From positions 16,904,720-16,968,719 of the forward strand of contig OX457032.1 in assembly GCA_949752745.1 (NCBI GenBank): a stretch of DNA of 64,000 nt, given 5' to 3'. This document shows, piece after piece, positions 51,850 through 63,356 of the stretch. Made by a program: the position numbers and the translations under genes. Position 1 is the first letter of the stretch. Each line of letters opens with the position of its first letter. A model generated the notes under the pieces. It was not told where the DNA came from and made no database searches. It worked only from the letters and a program-made list of their open reading frames with translations. The DNA is from Protula sp. h YS-2021 (taxonomy: Eukaryota; Annelida; Polychaeta; Sabellida; Serpulidae).

Positions 51850-52889
51850 GGAGTGCGCATGCGTCGCACGCTGCCGCCTAAAGGTGCCATGATTATTTTT
51901 CTTTGTGAAAGTCTATTTTTTGTTATTGACATATTGCTCATTTTTTTTATTTTCAAGCTGGAATAAAAAAAAGCCAATTGTTCATAAAACACCAAGGGTC
52001 CAAAGTCTGTTGACATATGGTAACACATGGCATTTTTTAAACAGCCTGATCTCGCTTCAGCCAGACATTGGATGACCGGGTGGAGCGTGGGGACTTGAAA
52101 CTGATAAAATAAGAGCCTATATAATTAAGCTAGTACGGTTGATGCAAACGTGTTCTGGGCAAGCCAGTCGCGGTTACCGTGATAGGTGTATGCGCACTGC
52201 TAAGACAGGATAGACATGTCGTAGTTTTGAGTATTACAGAACATGGTGATGTTCTTTTATCACGTCACTGTCACATCGGCACGGCATTATCACATTGGCA
52301 CATTGTCACACAGACACATCAGTGTGAATTTCGTGGTGATCCTCTATTCTGCCTCCTTGTAAGAGTTTCCGAGAAATGGAACTGCTCAGTGCGAGATTTG
52401 GGCACATTCTTTGCCCACTAGCCTGATTCCAATGCACCACCCCCCAAGAACCGAACCCTTCCATGAATTGTCTTAAAAGAAATTGGAAGGGAAAATTATA
52501 TTCGACAGGTGATTAAAATTTCTGGTCCGTAAAACAAAACAGATTATTATAATCTCCCCCACACCGACATCAAGCTAACTTTTTAGCCTATGGAACACCA
52601 CTCTTAAATCAGGATGCCCCCGCCCGAGGCAGTCCTGACTAAATTTCCAGGACCCCCCCCCCCCCCCCCCACAGTCTGTTCCCAGTGTGCCCAGCACCTC
52701 TTTATGTCCCCCGAGACATCCAAACGAACAGGATCCGAATTCACCATCAGCAGACAATATTATGTGACAGTTGAGATGACAAGTCGGTCATAGAGGGGAT
52801 GGGGTGGGTGTGGCGCAGAAACTTACATCCGTTACACACAGATCGGAAAAGCAGGGCCAAGTAAAAGACAACCCACGCTTATAGCAATA
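51850..52889. other. Intergenic region between the BTB-ZF and linker genes
   Basis: About 1 kb holding the distal promoter of the linker gene. A poly-C tract (52653-52670) and several GC-box-like C-rich patches are present. No exon or conserved motif is recognised. Confidence 0.55.
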
Positions 52890-52895
52890 TTTATT
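52890..52895 (-). terminator. Poly(A) signal of the BTB-ZF gene
   Basis: AATAAA on the minus strand, about 150 bases after the stop at 53048. It is the first canonical hexamer downstream. Confidence 0.6.
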
Positions 52896-53047
52896 GTAAA
52901 GTTTACTCACTTATACAAATGCAAAACTAGGTGCACAGTTATTTTAACAATACTGAAATTTCCAGACGCAAGCTCTTATCTGCTTCATCTTAGTTGCACA
53001 ATTATTCACTTCTGAAAGACTCGGAAGAGGCATTCGAAACAAATAAT

Positions 53048-54608
53048 TCATCCCTTCAAAACGCACGGTGTCTTCGGTGCTTCCTCGCTCTTCTTGACAA
53101 CAAAGATTTTCTTCGCCGGAGGAAGAACTCCGTGTTTTACATTTGTCCGTTTTACTATTTGCACTCTCTGAATTCTTGGCGCGATCTTCTCATTTTCATT
53201 CAATTCCACAACGACAGTCTGGGCTTTGTTTTTAGAGAGGGAACTCAACGTCGATTGGACAAGCTCCTCGGGGAAATCCACACCTGCATGCTTTTCACTA
53301 TAATGAGACCTTAGATTGTCAGAACCGAATGCTACGTATTCACACGACTCTGCTGCACACGGATAGACCTGATCTTGGCCGTGTGTGGTAAAGACATGGC
53401 GAAAAGCCTGCTCCTTCTGGAAAAAGTACTTCTTACAAATGACACACTTGTATTCAAATTTACAATCTTTATGCGACTGTATGTGTGTTCTTAAATCCTC
53501 GAAAGTAATACTCTTATGACCACAAATTGGGCACCCGTACTGGACAGCTTTCTTTTCAGACTGGTCGCCTAATCTATTCGTCTTTTCAAGACTTCCGGTT
53601 TCTGCCGAACTTATCCCGACATTATGCGTATCAGTGTCTGTTTTAACAACACATATTTTTGGTCTCGCGTCACTTGTATCACCAAGAAGGCCCTCTCCCA
53701 CCTCGAAGTTTTTCATATTTTGCGCAGTGACATTTATCAGTTTATTGGACCCCAGAAGCTGCGTTTTCACTTTCTTCAGATCAGAGTAGACGCTATCAGA
53801 ACACATGTCTTCTAGTTGTCTCTTGTTTGGCTTTTGTTCCATTTGTCCACTTGTTTCCTCACAGATAAGAGATTCTAAAACACAAGACTTTTAGACATTT
53901 CGTTTTTTTCCTTTTTTTTTACCAGTTCCCCAGAGACCCGCAGAATGAATTTATTGAACCTCGAGTATCAGCCACATAATAACTACTACTGTATAAGAAA
54001 ATAACACGATAAATTACGAGCACCTACCACTGGCATTGTATTTGTTTACAGATACGCGCTCATTGCTAGGCATTTTGTGTGCGTCATTAACCGAGTCGAT
54101 GATAAACGTCGCCGCATCACTGTCGCCAACCTACGTAAAAGAAGTCATTGCAATACTGTTACGTGTATTAAGATTAAGGGAAAGTTTGTTAAATACGTAG
54201 CAGAATTTGACGATTTTGGAGAAACCCCCTAATCCAATCAAAAAAAAAAAAAAAAAAACAGCTTGCGTAGTCATGTTTATTTGTTCCTTGCTATTGATTT
54301 TTTAATGTCTTACCTCGCACACTTTGCTGGCCCTGTGACTAAGCAGCGCGGAGACGGAGTAGAACCTGGCGTGACATCCGGCGCATGCGTACAGCTTCTG
54401 GCTCTCCGGTACTTCCCCTTCCTGTGACGTCAGCAAGAATATTTCAACTGATGCTATCAAATGGCGTGTCAAATTTAAACACTCTAGTCGCGTTCCAACA
54501 ACACAAATTAATCTCTGCGTCGAGTACAACTAAATCATTGCAATTACTTTGTTGGCCAATGGTATAACTACACTAAAAAAAGGTTCCACTGTCAGTTTCA
54601 GCTCTTGT

Positions 54609-54660
<52 letters not shown>

Positions 54661-57600
54661 CGTCTCTCGCTCTCTCTCTCTCTCTCTCTCTCCTATTGTC
54701 AGCGAGCTTGGGTGGGCCAGTATTTACAGGAACTTACACGACAGATTTTTTCGCGGATGTGCTTCACCAGCTCTTTCTTGGTGGAGAAGGGCTCGCGGCA
54801 GTGATCGCACAGCAGCTCCTGATCCGCCACCACCACCCTCTCCGCCGCCTTCTCATGGCGCTGCCAACATCCCGCGAAGAAGATAAAACTCGGTCAAGGT
54901 CATCCACGCTAGCCTGATATGTGGCTGGTGGGCACACTTACACATTTGTCAGAGTTGTCTACGAACATTTATAATCTATATTCTGTTTTATTGTGGGTAT
55001 ATATCCATTTGTCTACAATTCACCAGGGAACATTTATTACATGGGATTGTCTGCTACTTGCTGGATACATATCTGGTAATGTCGGATACATACCTGGTAG
55101 TGTCAGACACATACCTGGTAATGTCAGACAGGTACATTGTAATGGACATTTACCTGGTAATGTCGGTCAATGGCATATCTATAGTAAGCCTTATAGTTGC
55201 ACTGTGGGAATGGACAAGCGTATCTGCAAAAACAAAAGCAACAGTAGTGTTTTAACAACTATATAGAACGGACAAAATTTCTATATTCAACAGTATTCTT
55301 TACCTTACTGTGAAACACAAGTTTACCTTTTGGCTTTATCGCTAAACACAAGCTTACCTTTTGGCCTTATCGTGCACGGTTTCTTGGTGGACGGCTAGTT
55401 TCCGGACATCCAGGAAGTTCTTGTCGCACTGATTACACTTGAAGACGTCTAAGAGCTTCTCCTCCTTGGCCGGCATGTACTCGTTGCCGTGACACTTCTT
55501 CTGGTGCTCCTGCAGCGGGTAAGTGCTAGTCCTACTACTGGTTCGTTAACTGGGGAGACAGACAGAACGAGCGACAGGGGAGGTGGGGGGGGGGGACAGA
55601 GAGAAAAAGGGGCTTGAGGGGTTGACAGGAAGAGATGTAGAGAGATCGATCGGAGGGAGGGAGGGAGGCAGGAGGGGAGGAGAAGGGAGGGAGGGAGGGA
55701 GGGAGGGAGGGAGGGAGGGAGGGAGGGAGGGAGGGAGGGACAGACAGCACAGTGTAGCTCACCATGAGATCTTTCCTCAGCCTGAACGCTTCGTCGCAGA
55801 TGGCACAGGTGAACTTTTGGTAGTGTCGCTTGATGTGCTTCGTCAGCATGTCCTGTGTTTTGAAGGTGCGCAGACACTCGGGGCACTCGTGCGGTCGCTG
55901 CCCACCCATGAAGATGTCGTTATGCACGCTCCGCTTGTGCTTAAGCAAATTACATCCCTACACACCGAAAAAAAAGAGAAGAATTTCTCGACCCAGGCCT
56001 ACATCTAGATAAGACTCTCCCTTTCTGTGGCAGTTTGCGCCATAATCCCGACAAGTAAAATGCAGTTTTTTTTTCGTTTGACCTTCTTTTGTTGGGGTTT
56101 GTCTTTGAAATATTAACAATTTAACGTAGAAAGGTACAAATCTTCATTTAAAGATACCATATAGTCACACAAAAATGTTGTGGCATGTTAGTACGGCAAT
56201 GACTACCCAAGAAAACTTACCTGAGAAAATTGCTTGCCACAAAATTCGCACTTGAACGGCTTCTGTCCCGTGTGTGTTTTCACATGGGTCGCCAAGTCGC
56301 CCTTCGCGTAAAACGTCTTGTGGCATTTGTTGCAAGCAAAGCTCCGTTCCTGTAAACGACAGTAACAAAATGCGGTTCTGGATGCTTAGGACTTGGTATA
56401 ATTTTCGAGATCACCGGAAATACTTGAGATAACCGAGTTCGATATAGCGAGGTGGCATTTACGAAAAATCAACAGTTTGACTTCCATCCCGTGTTCGGCG
56501 GAGGATATTTCCGCTGTTTGTTTTTATTTTTTCATCACGCCGACAGTATTGACGAGAGCGAAGGTTACCGTGTGTCTGTCCATGTGACTCTTGATGTTAT
56601 GCTTGTACTTGAAGGCGCGGCCGCATAGATGGCACTGGAACTCGTAGTCGGCCGGGTCGTGCTTTAACTTCCGGTGCTCGTGAAGTTCCGGCAAAGTGTC
56701 GAAGCTCTTCCGACACGCCTTGATTCTGCACTCAAACCCTGGTGCATCTAAACCCAACAACTAACAACTGTTGTGGCATTCCCCTATCACCCCCCAGCCA
56801 ACTTAAACTCCCCAAAGCCCCTCCCCTCCCCTCTAGTGTTTTCCCAATGTTTGAGAAGTACTTACACCCTGAGCATACGGCATCAAGTCAATAATTTTCC
56901 TTATCAATAACTTCGTGCCCTCTACTTGAACCACTCTCACCTTGAGAACTTTTTCTTCCGCCTTCTCTTTGTCCTTTCACCATAACCGCCCTCGACAGCA
57001 ATAAGGTCTGTTAAACAAACAAACGGTTACACATCAGCGTACATATCGTTCTAGTTCAGCTCTCACATCAGTCAGCCAGTCAGGTTTCAGTTTTATCCTA
57101 CGCACAACTGACGATGTTCTTGTGACTTCATCCCCCCTACTGGAAATACATATCTAACAGTAACAGTTTATTTACGCCAAGTCCTACGGTGACTAAGGCT
57201 TGTGTATACAGTTTGCATTCATCAGTACAAGAGGGATGGGTACAGGATATTGGTGCCGTTCAAGGCAAGTATCAGGGATTAGGATCAGCTTTAGGAACAT
57301 TTCTGGGGGTTGGGATTAGTTTTCATGAGAGGAGAATGTGGCTACAAAAAGATGTGGTTCCCCTAGAGACATTAACACCATCTACGGCTGCCAGCATAAA
57401 TTCATGCCACTAGCCAATCGACAATGCCACAATATTTGCCTGTAGATGTTGTGGACAGCGTTTTGATAAAAAACTTGAGATTTTTGCGTATACATTATAG
57501 AGCTGGTCCATCGGTGGTGACACATGTTGGGTGTGAGGCTACCTGCAGGATCTCGTCATTGTTCGTCTCCTCACTCCCCGCCGCCGAGTTTGAAACCTTC

Positions 57601-60600
57601 ATGTAAGCTGTCTGCATATACCTCTGTGGCCTCTTCAACTCCTAGTGTCAAACAATGGTCATAATACAAGCACATTGAAGTCTTCGCATTACAGAAAACT
57701 CAGTTGTAAATAAAATGCAAGGCCTAATTAGTACAGTCTGTCCTGATGGCAAGAGAATAAGACTTTTTTCAGCTTGTGCAGTGCTCTATAAATTTTACAC
57801 AAGAGTTTAACAGTAATGGTCATTTGTCTACTATCTTCTAATATCTAGTTTCTGTAACTGAAACTGGCCGCTTTTTTTGCTAAAAAGTAAACAATTAATA
57901 TAATTAGAAGAAAATAAACAGTGGCCTACCTGGCTATTGTGGTTAACCTGGATTTCAACCGTTACTAGTTTTTCATCCGACGTGTTTCTAATTTTCGCTG
58001 TTTCTGCCATAACAAAAGCGCCACTGCTGCCTTCCACGTGCCCCGGGGGTGTCATATTATCGCAACTTGCGGCAGTCAGCTGTTTATCTAGATTCTGCCT
58101 CTCGCTATCTTTACGATCAGTTTTACTCGTTTCAGGCACACTGTGGTCATTCAACATCCGTGGTGATGCGCTGCTGGTAGCTGTTTCTAAATCTCGATCA
58201 GCCCTAATGCCCAAGGGTTTCCTACCGTTCAGACCCTCACTCCAATGACTTTTAACAGACTCCATAATTACGTACTTTTCTTCCTGTAATCAGATACAAC
58301 TAGGATTTTATAGCCACACCATCAATAATTATGTCGACCAGAAACTAATCCAGACCCTCACTGGTAACACTCTGTCTACGCGGAAAAGTGCGACCAATTA
58401 CCAGAAGGTCTTTACCAATATATCTACATCTATATGCTTTCCTTTTATACATCAGCTTCATGAAAACCAGAGACGGCTGCTCACCTGGTTATCGGCGACT
58501 GAAAGAGTGACCCCCTCTGCCAGCTGAGCAGCTCTTCCGGTGTCCTCTGATCCTTCCGGCATTTCACTTGTGTCTTCGCTCTCTGGAGAAAAAAAAATGA
58601 CCTTCAAGTGTTATGCAGAGCGAACTACTGAATCCAAATAAAGATATTGAGTTATATGTACCCTTTAAACACTGGAAAAAGCAATCTGGTGAAGTAAAAA
58701 CAAATATAGTTGTTATTAATTTTCACAATCTGCCAATTTACTGTTTACCTTGATTGGATTTGCGTGGTGTCAGCGAAATCAGTTTTTTAAACCCGAGTTG
58801 ATAGTTTTAACGAGGTGACCGCAAACAAATCATACATCGATACATCCATAAGTATTCGGTTCGTGGCATTGTAAGTGTGGGGATGGCAAAGGGAAGGTAA
58901 GGGGTCGGGGCGGCAGGGGAGAAGGCTGTGGCAAACCGTATCTGCTGTATTTATACCAGCAGGACTTTGTTGACTTCGAATATCCGTGTAGCTCTCTTGG
59001 TTCTCATTCTTTTCTTCTTTTATCATCGAGCTTTGCATACTTTCCTAATGAAGAAGGAAGCATTTAATTCAAATACACCTTTTCGACAAAGGACAACAGC
59101 TATCCACAAATACAGTTATACCGAGATTGAACAGATTTAATTCAACACATTACTTCGAGTTAAACAAAAACAATTTAAAAAGACGCATCGTAATTACTTT
59201 AAACATTGCAACTATCTGAGTAATTTGATTTCGACAGGTTTTACCTCAAGCAAACAGAATATACATTAAATCAATGAAATCAATTTCAACCTCAGGAGAC
59301 ATTGCTGAGGATTCAGCCTTCTCCTTCTTGACTGGGTCTTCGATTTCATCAAACAAGCTGCAAATCTACCAATAAATAAAAAACATGGCACATGGCAGCT
59401 GTGCGGATTGCAGTCACTCGTTACTATCCAACAAAGAATTAATTTCAAATTAATTAGTTAACACACTTAAATAAGTTTTATTCTTTAAACTACTGTCATA
59501 TTTTTTTCTCACGAACTTGCCTGTTTGATCTTTTCTATGTTGAGAATGTCCGCAGCTAAGCTCAGTTCCGCTATAGCGTTTGGCGCAACTGACAGTCTGC
59601 CTACAACAGGAGACGGCATTGACCAGGAAAGGTGTGATCAGCAATCACCTAGTAACCACCTAGTTACAACTATCACAGTGAGAAACAACAAAAACATAAT
59701 CACAAATGACATCAAGTTTCCATGGGTCAAGTACATCTCGCACAGTTTGAGTCTATAAATGCGACAGCAATAACCAATCGAAGATATTTCTTTTCCTTTA
59801 AAAGCTGGTATGAAAAGGCACAGTTTACCAGTGTATATGAAGCTGAGTACGCCCTCTATAACGCTGCTGCTGATGTCCGGAATTTGAATGGACACAGTTG
59901 CAGCAGGAGATTGGCGTTGAGAGACGGCCTCACGCAGGAAGCTGCTTGCCGCGGCTAACACGCAGGAGTGCGCTGAAACAACAAACATCTATGATGTCAC
60001 GCATCTGTCACAGCGCGGCAATCATATCGCCTCTCACGTCGAGGAGCAACACCGCTCATATACGGTGCATTCAGTTTAATTTTTTTTCACTACATAAGCC
60101 AGTGTTGCAACAGCAACAAATATCGCATTGTCGCTTTATTTAATGACAGTTCCTTTTGAAAATATTTTTGTATGGGAATAATATTATTTACCTGGCACTG
60201 GGATATCATCATATCCCAGCAACTGGACATCGCACATATGGGCATTTCTACGCATGCCCCACAGCTCTTTCCACACCGAGTCATTGTTTTCATCCACCTC
60301 GATCATCACGGCGCTCTGTCCATCCTGTGAAGAATCGCCACACGCCCCTTTTAAGTCCAAAGCCTCAGTGCTTGATTCAATACTGTCTGCCAAAGCTGGC
60401 ACTATACCGTGCGGCTCTGTGGTTTGTGCAGATTGCCCAATAAGAGCCGATGCGTCTGTTTCTTCGTGTTGGTGAGATAAACCCGAAGCTTCTTCACTTC
60501 CAAGTACAATAAAATTTGGATTGCCAGCTTCTGTGTATGTCTGAATATCCGGCGTGCCTTGCACTATTTGAAAAATGATTTCATTGCCTCTACCGAATTC

Positions 60601-60786
60601 ACTAAACGATTCAGTTTCTTGTAAGTTAACATTTCTTTGTTCACAGTCGAAGTACTCTTGGGAAGCGCCTTGCTCGCCTTGGCCGTTATCTATCTGCAGT
60701 CCACTGTCTACTAATGCCGCGGAGTCCTCAGGGTCGTGCAGGTCAAATGTGCCACACACTGTATTTTCTGTCGTCAATGGCTCCAT
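53048..60786 (-). CDS. BTB/POZ domain C2H2 zinc-finger protein (ZBTB type)
   Basis: Eighteen exons join in phase to about 1174 residues: 60786-60192, 59972-59829, 59600-59521, 59365-59291, 59044-58957, 58582-58485, 58283-57930, 57641-57543, 56973-56868, 56747-56569, 56349-56221, 55957-55763, 55509-55358, 55223-55154, 54860-54738, 54421-54314, 54130-54028 and 53874-53048. After an acidic N-terminus, a BTB domain spans about 172-275 (AHMCDVQLLG, AHSCVLAAASSFL, VLSFIYTG, LSLAADILNIEKI). A disordered region follows, then 13 C2H2-like fingers: ten between about 550 and 865 and three between about 1010 and 1095. BTB domains dimerise and bind corepressors, so a nuclear DNA-binding regulator is inferred. 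The late BTB and many fingers recall ZBTB11, but orthology is unproven. The 56973 acceptor is the weakest junction. Confidence 0.93.
54612..54692. repeat. (CT)n microsatellite in a BTB-ZF intron
   Basis: Two CT runs split by a short CCTCCGT block, in the intron 54422-54737. The Ser-Leu frames over it are artefacts. Confidence 0.95.
55064..55166. repeat. 21-bp tandem repeat copying an exon/intron boundary
   Basis: Units of about 21 bases (CATACCTGGTAATGTCAGACA on the plus strand, with variants) repeat about three times just downstream of the exon ending at 55154. The exon's own end contains the same ACCTGGTAATGTCGG. On the minus strand each copy reads GACATTACCAG|GTATGT or a variant, a duplicated 5' splice site. 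Confidence 0.85.
55314..55375. repeat. 31-bp duplication of an exon 3' end and its donor
   Basis: Two adjacent 31-base copies (55314-55344 and 55345-55375) both contain AAACACAAG, TTACCTTTTGG and TTATCG, with about four differences. The right copy overlaps the end of the exon 55509-55358 and its real donor; the left copy lies in the intron and carries a second GTAAAC donor. Confidence 0.85.
55651..55741. repeat. (GGGA)n microsatellite in a BTB-ZF intron
   Basis: About 90 bases of GGGA with a few interruptions, ending about 20 bases from the donor of exon 55957-55763. The Pro-Ser repeat frames on the minus strand are artefacts. Confidence 0.95.
59521..59972 (-). CDS. Two exons completing the BTB domain
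   Basis: Exon 59972-59829 carries AHSCVLAAASSFLREAV and VLSFIYTG, the conserved BTB dimer core. Exon 59600-59521 adds LSVAPNAIAELSLAADILN, the A4-B3 region before the terminal helices. The second exon ends at CAG|GCAAGT, a GC donor, and the phases on both sides fit only this junction. Confidence 0.88.
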
Positions 60787-61279
60787 CCTTAAAACAAGTT
60801 TGAAATTTAACTCGCTTGTATTACAGTAGTTCCAAGAAGGTGTTCGCTACTGGTGGGATCGGCTTACTTCTTCAACTCCTCGCACTGAAACTTTTAGAGA
60901 ACTTGATTTTTATGTCACTTTTGCTAATCTCGGCACAGCACGACACGGACCACTGCCGTTTTTCTTGTGATTAGGATTTCGAACCCCTATTATCGCCCAC
61001 AGCAACAATAAATATACAACTTAAAACCACTCTTTATTCGTGTGTTTGAGTGTCATCGAGGTGGAAAATAACAACAAAGGTCTGCAAGTTTGAACCCGGG
61101 TATAAATCACCGTACACTGAAAGATTCATAGCCTGGAAAGCCGGCATCTACAGTTATTTAAATTGGCGGACCTAGAAGAGGGCAAATTTTTAATAAGCGA
61201 GTATCCCGAAAACTGGAATCCTGTAACTATCGTGAAGTCAGCATACGAAACTGTGAATCGGCCTATTTAGCTGCCCAGC

Positions 61280-61340
61280 GTTTTAAACAGCGTTTGCATC
61301 TGGTCTGAAGTAACAGACCAGATGCGAACGCTGTTTTAAC
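61280..61340. repeat. Long near-perfect hairpin
   Basis: Arms 61280-61307 and 61314-61340 are almost exact reverse complements (GTTTTAAACAGCG... against ...CGCTGTTTTAAC) around a 6-base AAGTAA loop. The differences are one G:T-type position and one inserted base. It abuts repeat piece A, so it may be one end of a small transposon. Confidence 0.85.
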
Positions 61341-61352
61341 ACACGCCTTCCT

Positions 61353-61433
61353 CGTAAGCCCTAGCTCCAAGAAGCGGTACAATACAAAGTTTCCACGCAG
61401 AGAGATATACGATGTAATACAAGTCAGAGCTAC
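61353..61433. repeat. Repeat piece A, sharing halves with B and C
   Basis: The left 42 bases (CCCTAGCTCCAAGAAGCGGT core) match piece B at 61925-61966 with about three differences. The right 36 bases (GAGAGATATACGATGT core, then GTCAGAGCTAC) match piece C at 62685-62720 with one difference. Confidence 0.85.
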
Positions 61434-61924
61434 AAGGACGAGACAGTAATTGGGACAAAATTATGGGTTTTTAATGATTTAGTGAAATATCCCTCAACTT
61501 ACACGTGAACAAATATATACCACCGACAGAAGAGGTCTAACCAAACATTGCTAATGCAAAACACAGCAACTTTCCAGTATACGGACATTAAAATACACAA
61601 AAGTATAAGTTGTGTTTCTAAGGTAAACAATAGACAAGTTTGGGGCATAAAATGTCGGCATGAACATGAACCAATCACAAACAGCGTTACAACCGGTGTC
61701 CCAGAACCAAGATGGCGACATCAACAAATAAACAGCTGATCAATCTGGCTGGTTTCATTAACTTTTCTCTTGAACAACAAAAGATACTTTCAATTTTATG
61801 TTACAATATTATGAGATACACTTTCCCAATTCTGTCGATCTAAGGATATCTAACTGTAAAATGAGTAAAGCAGGTCAAATGTCTCATTCTACCCTCTGTT
61901 CCATTCTACGGTTTGGGTCTTGTG

Positions 61925-61966
61925 CGTAGGCCCTAGCTCCAAGAAGCGGTACTCTACAAAGTTTCC
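61925..61966. repeat. Repeat piece B
   Basis: Matches the left half of piece A over 42 bases with about three differences; starts CGTAGGCCCTAG. Confidence 0.85.
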
Positions 61967-62674
61967 GGGCACCGCTTCAATGCCTCGCTATATAACGATA
62001 AGCAAGTCAACTGCGCTCGCTCTGAGGCACCCCTGTGGCTACTTTATGCGAGATTCAACGACCCATAGGTTTTTATTGGTATTTGCTAAAGGCCCTCAAA
62101 GTACTGCGGTAATCATATACAACTTCTGTGTTACGCTTTCTTTAAAAGAAAATAATACGGAAACAACCCCAAATCTCCCGCAATAAGTGACATTTGTTTG
62201 TATACAGGGAGCATACTTTATTACGTGAAATAGTAACAATAATTTTTGCAATTATCCACCAAAAAACTATTAAATTTATATTTCAAAAAGAACGTAAAAA
62301 TCAAAAGTCAAATACTGTGGGTGTACAAAATAAATTTATACGTAATTCTGCATCTATCAACTATTTTAGTATATATTTTACAAATAAACTACAATCCCTT
62401 TATTTAAATTTCCTGACCTTTGACTTTGGTCACGTGATATTTAAAGGCCAGAATGTAAACAAACATTTAACACGTGGGTGCGGAAGCGAACTTCTCTGCA
62501 CTTTTATGAACAATTAAAAGACATACAGCTCACTAGAAACTGTGCCTGTTTTACAAAAAGGGCATATTGGGCATGAACTTTCTGTAGATGTTTGAATAAT
62601 AGTGGCTGGTATGCAAGATTCGTGCCTCAGAACATATGAAGTCGACCCCTATTAGGTGAACAATGGAAGGCTTC

Positions 62675-62735
62675 GTAGCTCTGACAGAGAGATATACGAT
62701 GTTATACAAGTCAGAGCTACTCGGAGCTACGTAGG
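62675..62735. repeat. Repeat piece C with hairpin
   Basis: GTAGCTCTGAC at 62675-62685 pairs with GTCAGAGCTAC at 62710-62720. The span shares 36 bases with piece A and ends in ACGTAGGCCCC, the same start motif as piece B. Confidence 0.85.
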
Positions 62736-62965
62736 CCCCAACCGTAGGTTACCAACAAATCTTGTATTTTCGCTCAAATGACTGGTTTTTGTTAATGATT
62801 GGTAGTAATGCATGTGGTACCCTTAAGGACACTTTCTGAACATTAATGTGTTGTTCTTGAACGTTTTCAAACTTCATTGAAATGTTGATGCATGGCCGTT
62901 CACATCATTTTGCACAATTCGACGTTCGAGACACCGGCCTTGACCGCTATTACCTCCGTTGTTGT

Positions 62966-62992
62966 CAGCAGCCAACCTCTACGGCGGTTCGC
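62966..62992. repeat. 27-bp segment repeated exactly (inverted) at 39167-39193
   Basis: Exact reverse complement of the segment upstream of ARL1; neighbouring bases (AACAACG) are partly similar too. Confidence 0.7.
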
Positions 62993-63338
62993 TCTGTTAC
63001 CACCTGTCCAACCACCATGTCTACGTCGGTTTTGTTTGTTGTGCATAACACCGTTTACTCTGCAAGAGAGGTGCTACTTTTTAAAATATCAATTAGCTCT
63101 GTGCTTATAAATAACGGATAAATTTCTCTGGGATCATCTGATTTATATAAACAACACGGCCAGTTTTTGTGAGTAGAACCCGTGAAATGAGGTTGATCAG
63201 CCAACTCTTCATAAGAAGGAAAAAACCTTTTTATTATCACCAATACCATGGCACACCTTAAACAAATATCTATATCACTCATTTATATCTGTTTGTGCAG
63301 GAAAAACTCCACAATAAGGATGTAGCTTCAAAGTGTGC

Positions 63339-63356
63339 GGGGGGGGGGGGGGGGGG
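63339..63356 (+). repeat. Poly-G tract
   Basis: About 18 consecutive G. Length may be imprecise. Confidence 0.9.

Noticed and set aside
54549..54917. Ser-Leu-rich frames
   Set aside because: Antisense and intron artefacts over the CT microsatellite and the zinc-finger exon 54860-54738.
55449..55948. Long minus-strand frames running from the zinc-finger exons into Pro/Ser repeats
   Set aside because: Read-through past the ATG|GTGAGC donor at 55763 into the (GGGA)n intron; splicing to 55509 restores a proper finger.
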